Notes: a model not told the origin generated them from the letters alone. Shown: positions 31,800-42,143, counted from the first letter of the stretch. The stretch is 64,000 bases of DNA from Sulfurimonas sp. SAG-AH-194-C21 (GCF_029215985.1 NZ_JAEMVC010000004.1:1-64000), one strand, 5' to 3'. Made by a program: numbers and translations.

Positions 31800-34091
31800 A
31801 TGATAAATAAGATAAAAGATTTTTTAGGTTTTGATATACAAGAGAAGAAGTATAAACTTTCTCATGACGATACTTTTGGAATGATAAGTGATGCAAATAA
31901 ACCTGATAAATGGGTGTATTCTACTTGTGGTTACTGTGGTGTAGGGTGTGGTCTATACATAGGTGTTAAAAATGGTAAGGCTGTTTATACAAAAGGTGAC
32001 CCAAAACATGATGTAAACATGGGAACACTGTGCCCTAAAGGTCTCTCTGAACACAAGATGATAAACTCATCAAATAGAATTTTAGCTCCGCTTATTAAAA
32101 AAGATGGAAAACTACAAAAGAGTTCTTGGGATGAGGTTTTTACTACTGTCAGTGATAGTTTTAAAAAAATCCAAAAAGAACATGGTAAAGCGGCTGTGGC
32201 TGTTATTGGAACGGGACAACTTTTAACAGAAGAGTTTTATACTCTAGGAAAGTTTGTACAACTTGGTCTTGGTACAAATAACTATGATGGAAATACAACC
32301 TTATGTATGGCCTCAGCTGTTATGGGTTATAAGCAATCTCTTGGAAGTGATGGACCGGTTGCTTCGTATGAAGACTTTCAACATGCTGATACAATTTTTC
32401 TTATCGGTGCTAATATCGCAGATAATCATCCAATTCTCACACTACATACAAACAAAAATAAAAGACCAAATAAAAAGATAATAGTCATAGACCCAAGAGC
32501 GAGTAAAACTTCTCAGATGGCAGACCTCTTTATCCCTATCAAACCCAGAACAGACTTAGCCCTTTATAATGGGCTTGCTTATATCGTGATGGAGCAGGGT
32601 TGGGAAGATGAGGGTTATATAAAAGCTAATACAAATGGTTATAAAGAACTTAAGCGTCACCTGCAAGATTATCCTCCTCAAGAAGTGGCAAACATTACAG
32701 GTATAGATGTAAAAACTTTGTATGAACTTGCTCGTGAGTTTGTCTCTCAGGATGCAGTTCTTTCAGCTTGGACGATGGGTGTAAACCAGTCATTTATGGG
32801 TACAGATACTGTAAGTGCAATTATTAATCTACACTTGCTGACGGGTCACATTGGTAGAGAAGGAACAGGTCCTTTTAGTATTACGGGCCAATGTAACGCT
32901 ATGGGAACAAGGGAGACTGGTTTTACTTCAAGTCTTCCTGGGTACAGAAACTTTGGTGACAAAGCTGCACTCAAAGAGTATGCAAAAATTGTAAATGTAC
33001 CTGAAGAGATAGTCCCAACATCGCGTGGATATAAATATGCTGACATTATAGATGCGATAGATAGAGGTGAAATTAAAGCACTTTGGATTACTGCTACAAA
33101 TCCTCTTGTATCTTTTGTAAACCAAGAAAAACTAAGAAAGACTTTTGCAAAGTTAGATATGCTTGTTGTGCAGGACGCTTTTTTAAGTGATACAGCTGAG
33201 ATAGCAGATGTAGTTTTTTCAGCTGCAACTTGGGGTGAAAAAGAGGGTGTTTACACAAATAGTGAACGTCGTTGTAACCGTGCAAACAAAGCAGTAGAGC
33301 CTTTAGGAGATTGTAAAAGTGATTTTGATATTGTCTTAGAATTTTCAAAATACTTTGAAGGGGTTAGTGAAATGCTCTTTCCTTCTTGGACTAAACCAGA
33401 AGATGCCTTTAGAGAGTGGAAAAAAGTCTCAAAAGGACAACTGTGTGATTACTCAGGTATCACATATGAACTTTTAGAAAAAGAGGGTGGTATTCAGTGG
33501 CCTTGTAACGAGGAGCGACCATTGGGGACTAAAAGACTCTATTCTCCGGATATTCCTTTTAGAACAGCTGATCAAAAAGCAAATCTAATTTGTGCAGATT
33601 GGTTTCCTATGGCTGAGGCTACAAGCGGAGAGTTTCCCGTTATACTCAACACTGGACGAACAGTTGAGCAGTGGCATACACGCACAAAAACAAAAACTAT
33701 AGCAATACTTAATGACTTAGTTCCTGAAGCATGGGTTGATGTGAGTCCTAAAGATGCAGAGAAACTAAAAGTAAAAAGTGGTGATAGAATGAGTCTTTCT
33801 TCTGTCCGTGGTCGGATTGATGAGGTGATAGTTCGTGTAACTGGAAGTGTACGAGAAGGCAGTGTTTTTGTACCTTTTCACTTTAACACCCAACTTATCA
33901 ACACTTTAACAAATGATAGTTTTTGTCCAAAGTCAGGTGAACCAAACTTTAAACAGACTGCTATTCAACTTCACTCAAAAGAAGTTCCTGAGGGTTTAGT
34001 TATGCAAGAGACGAAGATAAGTGGAGAAATAGCACATCAAAAAGTGGCTTATGAAGGTGTGTCTTACAAAGAAAAAGTGAAAGCCACTTAA
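31800..34091 (+). CDS. Assimilatory-type molybdopterin nitrate reductase (NasC/NarB-like)
   Basis: The 763-aa bis-MGD oxidoreductase has no Tat signal, so it is cytoplasmic. An N-terminal [4Fe-4S] site uses C43, C46, C50 and C78, and the Mo-ligating Cys is C169 in TTLCMASAV, the NapA/NarB/NasC pattern rather than formate dehydrogenase selenocysteine. The order of conserved blocks and length fit ferredoxin- or flavodoxin-linked assimilatory nitrate reductases. Nitrite reductase NirA follows at 35348. A GTG lies three bases upstream, but the ATG at 31800 has the better ribosome spacing. The substrate is assigned by context, and other molybdenum substrates cannot be excluded. Confidence 0.82.
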   Translation: MINKIKDFLGFDIQEKKYKLSHDDTFGMISDANKPDKWVYSTCGYCGVGCGLYIGVKNGKAVYTKGDPKHDVNMGTLCPKGLSEHKMINSSNRILAPLIKKDGKLQKSSWDEVFTTVSDSFKKIQKEHGKAAVAVIGTGQLLTEEFYTLGKFVQLGLGTNNYDGNTTLCMASAVMGYKQSLGSDGPVASYEDFQHADTIFLIGANIADNHPILTLHTNKNKRPNKKIIVIDPRASKTSQMADLFIPIKPRTDLALYNGLAYIVMEQGWEDEGYIKANTNGYKELKRHLQDYPPQEVANITGIDVKTLYELAREFVSQDAVLSAWTMGVNQSFMGTDTVSAIINLHLLTGHIGREGTGPFSITGQCNAMGTRETGFTSSLPGYRNFGDKAALKEYAKIVNVPEEIVPTSRGYKYADIIDAIDRGEIKALWITATNPLVSFVNQEKLRKTFAKLDMLVVQDAFLSDTAEIADVVFSAATWGEKEGVYTNSERRCNRANKAVEPLGDCKSDFDIVLEFSKYFEGVSEMLFPSWTKPEDAFREWKKVSKGQLCDYSGITYELLEKEGGIQWPCNEERPLGTKRLYSPDIPFRTADQKANLICADWFPMAEATSGEFPVILNTGRTVEQWHTRTKTKTIAILNDLVPEAWVDVSPKDAEKLKVKSGDRMSLSSVRGRIDEVIVRVTGSVREGSVFVPFHFNTQLINTLTNDSFCPKSGEPNFKQTAIQLHSKEVPEGLVMQETKISGEIAHQKVAYEGVSYKEKVKAT

Positions 34092-34100
34092 TAGAAGAAG

Positions 34101-35255
34101 TTAAAGTTTCAGCTCTATTTGTATAAGTTTTGCATCTCTTCTTATTGTTAGTTTTACAGAATTCACATCGTTAAAGAGACTCTTTTGTGCTAAAAGAGAA
34201 AACTCACAGTAATCTTTTTGAGAGAAGTTTATAGTATCTAAATCATTTATAGATAAGATTTTATCACCAATCTTTAACCTTGATTGATATGCAGGTGTAT
34301 CTTCAATAATAGCTGATATATAGAGTTTCTTCTCTTCATTCCAAAATGTTAAAAAACCAAAACTGTCTAAAAAATCTTCTTTTATTTCATCTTTTATTTT
34401 TTTAAAATAGACTTTTTGTTTAGCAAAATTTATAATGATATAAAAGTTTTTTAAAAAAGTATTTCCAGCAATATTTTGTGCATTTTCTTGGTAACTTACA
34501 GTAAAGGAAGTAATAGGAATTTTCTTTACAAGATAAAAATCTTTGAGTAGGTAAGTATCTATAAAACTGTGTTTGTTAAGTCCACTAAAACTACTAGAAA
34601 ATATACCTAATGTTCTTTGTCTTGCTAACTCTTTTTCTCTACAATAATCAAGAAAAACTTCATCCCCTAACATTAAACCATCATTTTTTCCAGTATCTAT
34701 TCCCACTACAAAGACTTTTTTAGCTACCTGTATGCTAAACGCAGGAATTCCACCATCTAGGAGTAAAAGACTTGAAGACACAAAACCTTTATATTTTGAT
34801 TCTTTATCACTTAAAACAACTTGCTGTTTATCATAATCAATTTCTAAGATGAGTTTAGCAAAAAGGTTATAGCCTAAAATTCCATCAAATTCTAAGCAAG
34901 AAAATGGAAACTTATGAGAAAAGTCATCACAAATAATATGAAAACCATTAAAAAATATACCTTCTATTTCAAGGCTAGGAAGTTTATATATATTTACATC
35001 TTTTTGTGCACCAAAAGCATCAAGTGTTTTTAGAGAATCTTGTACTTGTTTACATGCTAATTCTTTGAGTAGTTTAGGGCTTAAAATTGTGAATGCAGCG
35101 GTATCGAGGAGTAGTTTATAATCTTTGTTGTTTATACAAATAGTTATAAAAAGAAGTCCTGCTTTTGACTCAAATGGTATGACTGTAGAAAAGTCTTTAT
35201 TTAGGACTTCTCCACTGTTAAGAGCAGTTTTTTTAGGTGAAAAGAGACTGAACAT
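34101..35255 (-). CDS. Two-lobed retropepsin-like aspartic protease with C-terminal PDZ domain
   Basis: This protein of about 384 aa (counting from ATG 35255) has two catalytic-type motifs. They are DTAAF (D54 in the longer numbering) and IDTGKND (D190), each followed by an alpha/beta lobe. Residues from about 300 form a PDZ domain with GDKILSINDLDTI. Tandem aspartyl lobes plus PDZ are found in scattered bacterial proteins of unknown role. There is no signal peptide. A GTG at 35264 is a possible earlier start, but the ATG at 35255 has GTGAG upstream. It sits on the minus strand between the nitrate and nitrite reductase genes. Whether both lobes are active is unclear, because the first has Ala in place of Gly. 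Confidence 0.75.
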   Translation of the reverse strand: MFSLFSPKKTALNSGEVLNKDFSTVIPFESKAGLLFITICINNKDYKLLLDTAAFTILSPKLLKELACKQVQDSLKTLDAFGAQKDVNIYKLPSLEIEGIFFNGFHIICDDFSHKFPFSCLEFDGILGYNLFAKLILEIDYDKQQVVLSDKESKYKGFVSSSLLLLDGGIPAFSIQVAKKVFVVGIDTGKNDGLMLGDEVFLDYCREKELARQRTLGIFSSSFSGLNKHSFIDTYLLKDFYLVKKIPITSFTVSYQENAQNIAGNTFLKNFYIIINFAKQKVYFKKIKDEIKEDFLDSFGFLTFWNEEKKLYISAIIEDTPAYQSRLKIGDKILSINDLDTINFSQKDYCEFSLLAQKSLFNDVNSVKLTIRRDAKLIQIELKL

Positions 35256-35281
35256 AATACTCACTATTTATTAAATGCATA

Positions 35282-35287
35282 AATTAT
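35282..35287 (-). promoter_or_regulatory. Putative -10 element of the aspartic protease gene
   Basis: TATAAT on the minus strand, about 27 nt before the ATG at 35255. Confidence 0.4.
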
Positions 35288-35347
35288 AATCAAAAAGATA
35301 TTAAAAATTGAATAAATATGGATAAAATAAGAAACTAAAAACATCTA

Positions 35348-37276
35348 ATGGATACAATATATATGAAAGCACTTCAAAAAGCATTTAATATTCGCAGTCA
35401 CAAACTCAATAAAATAGAAGTTATAAAAAATTCTAAAACACCACAAGAAGCATATGATATGTTAGAGACATATGCAAAAAATGGTTTTGATTCCGTGCCT
35501 CCAGAAGATAAGTCTTACTTTCTAAAATGCTTTGGTATCTACTATCGTCCGGCAACACCTGAGAAGTTTATGCTAAAACTACGTATCCCAGGTGGTTTTA
35601 TGAAAGCTGAACAGGCAAAAGTGATAGGTGAGTGTGCTAAAGAGTTTGGACAAGACTACATAGATCTTACAACAAGACAGCAGTGCGAGCTTCGTTACCT
35701 TACTATAGAGTCTTTACCTCCCATCATTAAACGTCTAAACGCAGTTGGAATCTCTGCATTTCAAACAGGTGTAGACAATATCCGTGGAATTGTTGCTGAT
35801 CCTTTTGATGATTTAGCTTTTGATAATGTTATACCTTCTCATCAAACACTTCTCAAACTTCAAGAGAAATTTTTAGGTTCAGCTGAATGGATTTCAACAC
35901 TTCCTAGAAAATTTAACACATCTATTACTGGAAACCTCTCAAATAGATGTAATGTTTATGGTAATGACTGCTGTTTTGTTTTAGCACAAAAAGATGGAGT
36001 CTATGGATATAACTTGTATCTTGGTGGTCGTGTTGGTATGCTTGCCAAAAGTGCAGATATATTTTTAAAAAATGAAGAAGAAGTTCTAGCCGCGTTTAGT
36101 TCTATTACAGAGATTTTTAAGCGTTATGGTTTTAGGGATAATCGAAATAAAAATAGACTCTATTTCCTTATAGCAGCTGTTGGAATGTCTGAGATGGCAA
36201 AAGAGATGCGTGAACATACAGGGATAGATTTTGCTCATGCTGGTGAGACTATGACAAAGATGGACTATATTGAGCCCGATCACGGAAAGATACAACTTCG
36301 TGATGGAACAACTGGAGTACATGCTGTTATACCTTCTGGAATATTTACCGGTACAGGGATGGCAAAGGCTGGTGAACTAGCTAGTACTCATGGAAATGGT
36401 GAGTTACGTTTTGATATGGAACAGAGTTTTTACATCATGGGTGTTAAAGATGTTAATGCTCTTTTAGAAGAGGACTTTTTTAAACAGTATAAAAATGTAG
36501 ATACTCCATATAAAAATCATCTTATTGCATGTGCGGGAACAGAACACTGTCCATTTGGAGTGATTGAGAATAAAAATGATGCGATACATATGGCTGATTA
36601 TCTTGACAAAAAAGTACCGCTTGAGAGTGGTCGTGTGCGTATGTACTGGTCGGCTTGTGTAAAAGGCTGTGGTATCCATGGTTTAGGTGACATTGGTTTT
36701 GAAGGCTGTAAGGCAAAAATCGAAGGTGTGAATGGAAGTGGTGTACATATATTTCTTGGTGGAAAATTAACAGGTGAGTCTACAGAAGGACACACAGTAA
36801 TAAAATCAGTACCACTAAAATATGCAAAATTTTATGTCGAGTCTTTAATGTTAGAGTATAAAAGATTACGTAATGATGGTGAAGTGTTTGAAGCTTTTCA
36901 TACAAGAGTTTTAAGCTCTTATACACGAGCAAATATAGGTTTTGTAATGATGCTTAAAGCTTATCTTAGAGCAAAAAATATAGATGTATTATGTGGTTTT
37001 GAGACAAAGGTACTAACAGGTAAAAATGAAGAGTTTGAAGTTTTTGAGCTTGGTCGTAAACTTTACTATCATCTTGCAAAACAAGAAGCATACTCTTCAT
37101 ATGACCATTTTACACCAACTAGTAAAAGAGAAAAACTAAGAGATATTCGTAAGTTAGTACCAGAAATAGATGAAGTAGTGGCACTCATGTTAGAGTATAT
37201 GTTACATCCTAACGAGAGACTTCGTGCTGTCGTTTTTTCTGAAATAACAGACCATATCCTTCTATACACAAAATAA
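35348..37276 (+). CDS. nirA: Siroheme nitrite reductase (NirA type, nitrite/sulfite reductase family)
   Basis: It reduces nitrite to ammonium in the cytoplasm. The 642-aa protein has both half repeats of the family. The iron-sulfur/siroheme cysteines lie in CAGTEHC (about residues 394-400) and CVKGC (about 436-440). The length exceeds plain NirA (about 510-560), and an extra helical C-terminal stretch of about 100 residues is present. Electrons come from ferredoxin in this family. The alternative start at Met6 (35363) has the sequence TGGAT at a good distance. Sulfite cannot be ruled out as substrate, but adjacent nitrate genes favour nitrite. Confidence 0.85.
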   Translation: MDTIYMKALQKAFNIRSHKLNKIEVIKNSKTPQEAYDMLETYAKNGFDSVPPEDKSYFLKCFGIYYRPATPEKFMLKLRIPGGFMKAEQAKVIGECAKEFGQDYIDLTTRQQCELRYLTIESLPPIIKRLNAVGISAFQTGVDNIRGIVADPFDDLAFDNVIPSHQTLLKLQEKFLGSAEWISTLPRKFNTSITGNLSNRCNVYGNDCCFVLAQKDGVYGYNLYLGGRVGMLAKSADIFLKNEEEVLAAFSSITEIFKRYGFRDNRNKNRLYFLIAAVGMSEMAKEMREHTGIDFAHAGETMTKMDYIEPDHGKIQLRDGTTGVHAVIPSGIFTGTGMAKAGELASTHGNGELRFDMEQSFYIMGVKDVNALLEEDFFKQYKNVDTPYKNHLIACAGTEHCPFGVIENKNDAIHMADYLDKKVPLESGRVRMYWSACVKGCGIHGLGDIGFEGCKAKIEGVNGSGVHIFLGGKLTGESTEGHTVIKSVPLKYAKFYVESLMLEYKRLRNDGEVFEAFHTRVLSSYTRANIGFVMMLKAYLRAKNIDVLCGFETKVLTGKNEEFEVFELGRKLYYHLAKQEAYSSYDHFTPTSKREKLRDIRKLVPEIDEVVALMLEYMLHPNERLRAVVFSEITDHILLYTK

Positions 37277-37296
37277 ATTACTTTCTAATAAAAAAT

Positions 37297-37304
37297 GGGG
37301 GGGG
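37297..37304 (+). repeat. G8 homopolymer tract between nirA and a chemoreceptor gene
   Basis: Eight consecutive G in an AT-rich 90-nt gap, 63 nt before the receptor start. Homopolymeric G tracts are known hypermutable switches in some Campylobacterota, mainly when longer or inside genes. Confidence 0.7.
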
Positions 37305-37366
37305 ATTAAGCTCCCTTTATAGTAAAGAGTGTAATAATTATTCATGATAATATTAAAGGGATAATT

Positions 37367-39631
37367 ATGACCATAAAAACTAAAGTACTCGCAACTGTCA
37401 CCGCACTGCTTCTATTCTTAACTGCTTCTATCACGATTATTGTAGCTATTAAATCTTCTGATGCAATGCTCAAAGAAAACATTGAAAAAATGAAATCAGT
37501 AAAGGTTTCTAAGCATGGAGAGATTGAAGCCTACCTTGGTTATCTTGGTGGACTTTTAACCTCGTTGGCTGGACAAGAAGGAACAAAGGATGGTTTTATA
37601 GCTTTGAAAAAAGGTTTTAATACTCTTCAAAGTGAACTTCAACTTGACCAAGAGATGGTTGTCAATGCACTCAAGAGTAACTTTAAAAGTGAATACCTAG
37701 CAGATGTGAACTATGATGTTCCAAATGCAGCTCAAAAACGAGATATTAGTGCATACATACCAAAAAACAAAAATGCTCAAATAGCACAGTATGTATTTAT
37801 AACTGATAACAGTGCAAAACTCGGTTCAAAAAATGAGATGATTTATAATTCTAAATACAATAGTAACTATATGAATGCTCATAAACATTATCATGAGTCA
37901 TTTGATAAGTTTTTAAATGCTTATAGTTTATACGATATCTTTATGGTTGATTTAAAGGGTGACCTTATTTATACAGACTTTAAAGAAAAAGACTATGCAA
38001 CTAACCTTAAAAATGGTATTTACTCTGATACTGGAATTGCAAGAGCATATACTAAAGCTTTAACACTTCAAGAAGGTGAGATTGCATTTGATGACTTTAA
38101 ACCATATGAGCCTAGTTATAACGCTTCGGCTGCGTTTATTGCTACTCCTATTTATATAGATGGAAAAAAAGAGGGTGTATTAATCTTTCAAATGCCAGTT
38201 GATATTATAAATAATATCATGAGATTTAATGACAAGTTTAAAGAAGCTGGACTTGGCGATAGTGGTGAATGTTACCTTGTTGGGAAAGATTACATGATGC
38301 GAAGTAACTCAAGATTTCAAGCTGACATAGATGACAAAGTAGTGCAAGCATTAGGAACTACTATCGGGATTTGGCCAGTGAAAACAGTAAGTACACAGGC
38401 TGTCTTTAATGGTAAAAATAATGGTGAGGGAATTATTGATGATTACCGTGGGGTAAGTGTCTTAAGTGTTTATGATACCGTTGATGTATTTGGCACTACA
38501 TCATGGGCGATAATCGCTGAAATAGATGAAGCCGAAGTTATGGCTCCTGCTCATCAGTTAAGAAATAGTATCCTTATTGTTTCATTTATCATTATGTCAA
38601 TTGCTGTTGCCCTTTCAGTGTTACTTATAAATATGGTCATGGTTAAACCGCTTAAAGAGTTAGAAAACAGAGCAAGAGACTTAGCACATGGTGAGGGTGA
38701 TTTAACTCAGCGTTTAGCGATAGTAAGTAAGGATGAAATATCTAATGTAAGTAAGTATATCAATGACTTTATAGAAAAAGTTCAAGATACAATTGTCCAA
38801 GCAAAAGAGACAAGTCATGAGAACTCTTCTGTAAGTGAAAAACTTGCGAGTACTTCACTAGAGATTGGTAAAAAAGCTGAAGAAGAAGCTCTCATTGTAA
38901 ATGAAGTTACAACACAAGGTAGAGAGTTACAGTCTGTTCTAACCGGTTCTATTGAGCATGCAAAAGAGACAGAAAGTGAACTTAATGGTGCGGAGAAGAC
39001 ATTAAGTAATGCTAACCATTTAGTTATTACTTTAGCCGATGAGATTGGTATCCGTTCTTCTGCTGAGGCAGAACTAGCAGAGAAGTTAAGCTCTCTTAGT
39101 AACGATGCACAGCAAGTAAAAGGTATTCTTGAAGTTATTGGTGATATTGCTGACCAAACGAACTTACTTGCACTAAATGCGGCTATTGAAGCGGCACGTG
39201 CTGGTGAGCATGGTCGTGGTTTTGCTGTTGTTGCTGATGAAGTTCGTAAACTTGCAGAACGTACACAAAAATCACTCTCAGAGATTAATGCAACTATTAG
39301 TGTAATTGTTCAGTCTATTACTGATGCAAGTGATGCTATCTCGTACAATGCACAAGAGATTGAGAAGTTATCTAGTAATGCAAATGATGCACAAGTTGAG
39401 ATTTCAAGTAGTGTTGATGTTATGGCCTTAGCTGTCTCAAAAGTTGATGAAATGGTTGAGGGCTATGTAAGTAATGGAGAGAGTATTCAAAAGATGATAG
39501 ATAAGGTAGAAGTTGTGAACGAGCTTTCTATTTCAAACGCTAGAAGTGTAGAAGAGATAGCTTCTGCTTCTGATCATCTCTCTTCGATGACAGCAAAATT
39601 AAATAATCTTCTTGCATCTTACAAAAGCTAA
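37367..39631 (+). CDS. Methyl-accepting chemotaxis protein with large periplasmic sensor domain
   Basis: This 754-aa transmembrane receptor has one helix near residues 8-28, a large sensor region of about 360 residues (double-Cache-like), and a second helix near 398-424. A HAMP domain and the cytoplasmic signalling hairpin follow. The tip motif [19 protein letters not shown] lies near residue 595. It sits just after nirA and shares no coding overlap with it. A ligand linked to nitrogen or oxidants is a guess. A GGG ribosome site lies before the ATG. The gene ends 66 nt before the duplicated target site of the ISAs1 element. Confidence 0.9.
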   Translation: MTIKTKVLATVTALLLFLTASITIIVAIKSSDAMLKENIEKMKSVKVSKHGEIEAYLGYLGGLLTSLAGQEGTKDGFIALKKGFNTLQSELQLDQEMVVNALKSNFKSEYLADVNYDVPNAAQKRDISAYIPKNKNAQIAQYVFITDNSAKLGSKNEMIYNSKYNSNYMNAHKHYHESFDKFLNAYSLYDIFMVDLKGDLIYTDFKEKDYATNLKNGIYSDTGIARAYTKALTLQEGEIAFDDFKPYEPSYNASAAFIATPIYIDGKKEGVLIFQMPVDIINNIMRFNDKFKEAGLGDSGECYLVGKDYMMRSNSRFQADIDDKVVQALGTTIGIWPVKTVSTQAVFNGKNNGEGIIDDYRGVSVLSVYDTVDVFGTTSWAIIAEIDEAEVMAPAHQLRNSILIVSFIIMSIAVALSVLLINMVMVKPLKELENRARDLAHGEGDLTQRLAIVSKDEISNVSKYINDFIEKVQDTIVQAKETSHENSSVSEKLASTSLEIGKKAEEEALIVNEVTTQGRELQSVLTGSIEHAKETESELNGAEKTLSNANHLVITLADEIGIRSSAEAELAEKLSSLSNDAQQVKGILEVIGDIADQTNLLALNAAIEAARAGEHGRGFAVVADEVRKLAERTQKSLSEINATISVIVQSITDASDAISYNAQEIEKLSSNANDAQVEISSSVDVMALAVSKVDEMVEGYVSNGESIQKMIDKVEVVNELSISNARSVEEIASASDHLSSMTAKLNNLLASYKS

Positions 39632-39696
39632 CTATTAACAAGTACAACAATGTGCAAAAAGAAAAGTAGAGATAAAGCCTAAATAGATTCCTACTG

Positions 39697-39706
39697 AGGA
39701 TACAGA
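39697..39706 (+). repeat. Left target-site duplication of the ISAs1-family element
   Basis: AGGATACAGA, repeated exactly at 42159-42168. Confidence 0.85.
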
Positions 39707-39722
39707 TAGGTAAATCCGATGA
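39707..39722 (+). repeat. Left terminal inverted repeat of ISAs1-family element
   Basis: TAGGTAAATCCGATGA, perfectly complementary to the right end. Confidence 0.88.
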
Positions 39723-39817
39723 AGGACAATCAACCTACTAACAGTAGCAACAATTAAAGAGAATTATTCAAGTATTTTGAATTTGGATGAGCTAATACTT
39801 TTCAGATTGTGTATTCT

Positions 39818-39849
39818 TAGATTTAGTGGAGTTATTTAGTCTAAATCTA
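39818..39849. other. Inverted repeat downstream of the ISAs1 transposase stop
   Basis: Arms TAGATTTAG (39818-39826) and CTAAATCTA (39841-39849) lie just beyond the original stop codon of the transposase on the minus strand. They may form a transcript-end hairpin or guard against outside read-through. Confidence 0.4.
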
Positions 39850-39933
39850 GCTCTTTTTACTGCTCAAGAAGTTCAGATAAGTAGTAAGACAGAAATAAAT
39901 TCGAAGTGGATTAAAAATTGCTAGTTAATCATT

Positions 39934-40925
39934 ATGGAAATAACAGTAGAAATAATAAAGAAATTAAAAGAGTTAAAAAATAGTAACTGCAAGAAAGAAC
40001 GAATACATTCTCATGCATTATTACTTTTAAATAATGGAAGAGATATAAAAGAAGTAGCAGAGATTTTTGATGTAACCGATCGTTCAATTTATAAATGGAT
40101 AAAAGCATTTAAAAGTGAAGGTATTTCTAGTGTTTCACGTAAGAGTGGTGCCGGACGTAAAGCGATTTTAAATACAAATAGTGACAAGTCAATTATTGAA
40201 GAACAAATCAGTCTTTATCCTCATCAACCTAAAAAAGCATATGCTATGAGTCTTGAAAAACTTTCATCAAAAATGAGCTATAAAACATTCCAACGTTTTT
40301 TAAAAAAGCACTTAATCTCAGCTACAAGCGAGTAAGAAGGGATACAGCAAAAAAACCAGATGCTGAACTTTATGAAAGAAAGAAGAATGAGCTTGAAGAA
40401 CTAGAGAGTAATGCACTCAATGGAAATATTGATGTATGCTACTTTGATGAAAGTGGATTTAACCTAACTCCAAATTTACCTTATGCATGGAGTGCAGTAG
40501 GAAAAACAATCAGTATTCCAGCCAAGATGAGTAAAAATCTAAATGTACTTGGCTTTCTCAATATCAATACTTCAAAGCTTTTCGCTTCATGTACTTATGA
40601 TAAAGTAGATACTGATGTAGTGATTGAACACTTTAATCTTTTTGCAAATGAAATTACAAAAGAAACTGTAGCTGTAATTGACAATGCTTCAATTCACACT
40701 AGTCATAAATTTAAAGCTATGCTTCAAATATGGGAGTCTCAAGGACTCACAATTTTTTATCTTCCTCCATACTCTCCACAATTAAATCCTATTGAGATGC
40801 TTTGGAAGTTTATGAAATATTACTGGATAGAATTTGATGCTTATAAATCTGCTAAACATATGCAAGATTATGTTGAAAAAGTAATCATAGGATATGGAGA
40901 AAAATTTGAAATTAATTTTGGGTAG
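39934..40925 (+). CDS. IS630-family transposase, joined by predicted -1 frameshift
   Basis: The upstream part (39934-40335) holds a helix-turn-helix DNA-binding half (IKEVAEIFDVTDRSIYKWI). The downstream part, open in the -1 frame from 40308 to 40925, carries the DDE catalytic residues: Asp in CYFDESGF, Asp in AVIDNASIH and Glu in NPIEMLWK. At 40302-40308 the sequence A AAA AAG lies in the zero frame exactly where the frames must join. The fusion would be about 330 aa, the normal family length. Programmed -1 shifting at such heptamers is known in IS630 members, so the gene looks intact. Confidence 0.85.
40302..40308 (+). promoter_or_regulatory. Slippery heptamer for -1 ribosomal frameshift
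   Basis: A AAA AAG with the zero-frame codons AAA at 40303 and AAG at 40306. After a one-base slip the next codon begins at 40308 and the frame stays open to 40925. Confidence 0.75.
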
Positions 40926-42082
40926 TTACTTACCAACTCATCATCATGTCGTGAGTAGTTTTTAATATTAGCCATGGTCGTTTTAGCACTTTTTGAGAGT
41001 ATTTTTTCATCTTTGTATTTATTATGAAATATCTGATATAGATTTATTGCAAAGCTTCTTAGTATTGAAATACTAAAAGGGTTAATATAGGCTATATGGT
41101 CATCTTCTTCCATTAGCTTGTCTAAGTGGTAGTGATAAGTTTCTACTCTCCAGTGTTGAAGTATTGTATCTCTAAACTCTTTTGCAGTTGATTTGTAGTT
41201 AGCAATAAGATACTCTGTAGTAGTTTTAACCTCACCTGTTTTAAAGCTAGTAGATGTTTTAGTGACCTTGATGATAGATTGTATATTTTTAAATAGTAAG
41301 TGGTGCATGACTATATCACAATCTCTATTCTCATACACTTCCACTACTCTAATAACTCTACAATCTCTTTCTAGAGTGTTAAGTTCACTATCATTGTATC
41401 TATCACTAGGATTTACAAAGTTGCTTGCAGTTAAAACCACTTTCTCTTTTAAAAGCTTTTGGTTGCCTTTAACTTTCGCTATATATTTTGAGCCTTGGGT
41501 ATTTATGATATTTAGAATCTCATGTTGTGTAAGTAAAGCATCGAACGAAAATATTTGTGAATCACTTGAAAAGTAATTCTCTTTTAAAAGCTCAGTGAAT
41601 GCCGGTATCTCACTTTTTTTAGTATGGTCTAAAAACTTATGTGCAAACACTACCTGAGTCTCTTTGTCTAAAACATTTAGAATCGCTTTATGTCCCTGTT
41701 GAGTATATTGTCCATTTATATCGCTACCATTGAGCCATTTCCTATCTATTGCTACATTTTTCTTTTTGATATGCTTTGCAAAGTACTCTCTAAAAATTAG
41801 TTCTATCTCTTCATTATCTACATTCATTAAAATGCGATGGAGTGTTGATTTAGATGGAATAGAAATATACTTTTTTTCAAAAAGTTTTTTCAGCAGAGTG
41901 TTGTTTACTGAACACTCCATCCAGATATGTATCTCTTTAAATGTTGTATTGCCTTTTAACAAGGCAAAGAGTGTCAAGAATAGTATCTCATGAAGTGGAT
42001 ATAGTATCTTATGTTTATCTACTCTAAAGTCTTTTACAGTTTTTAGCTGTTGCAGTAAAAGTCTTTTCTTTTTTAGTTTCAT
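40868..42082 (-). pseudogene. ISAs1-family transposase with C-terminus replaced by IS630 insertion
   Basis: The DDE-type transposase has ISAs1 markers: AIDRKWLNGS near residue 112, FDALLTQHE near 180 and the HWRVETYHYHLD signature near 320. Up to DDELV (residue 384) it is normal. The next 20 residues are read from the inserted IS630 end. Reading across the excised insertion, the original frame goes from 40933 to 39877 and adds SELLEQ then a TAA at 39859-39857, for a 390-aa protein. The altered tail may or may not abolish function, so pseudogene is a cautious label. Confidence 0.8.
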
Positions 42083-42143
42083 TTGGAGTCTTTTTAGACT
42101 TCTTTAGCAAGTTTTGAACCTACTTGCTCTTATTTGATGAATC

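Larger units (their letters stand above)
39878..40932 (+). mobile_element. IS630-family insertion sequence nested in the ISAs1 element
   Basis: It is bounded by TA dinucleotides (39878-39879 and 40931-40932), the target duplicated by IS630/mariner elements. Inside these, the left end AAGTAGTAAGACAG and the right end (reverse strand) AAGTAACTACCCAA agree at 19 of 27 positions, imperfect inverted repeats. Taking out one TA and the element restores the ISAs1 reading frame. The size of about 1,055 bp is typical. Confidence 0.88.

Noticed and set aside
31800..34091. Formate dehydrogenase catalytic subunit
   Set aside because: The Mo-ligand segment is LCMASAV as in nitrate reductases. A neighbouring NirA and no FdhD or FdhE-like gene support nitrate.
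40336..40526. IS630 transposase as a pseudogene because of two separate frames
   Set aside because: A correct slippery heptamer at the junction and an otherwise full-length catalytic part make programmed frameshifting the simpler reading.
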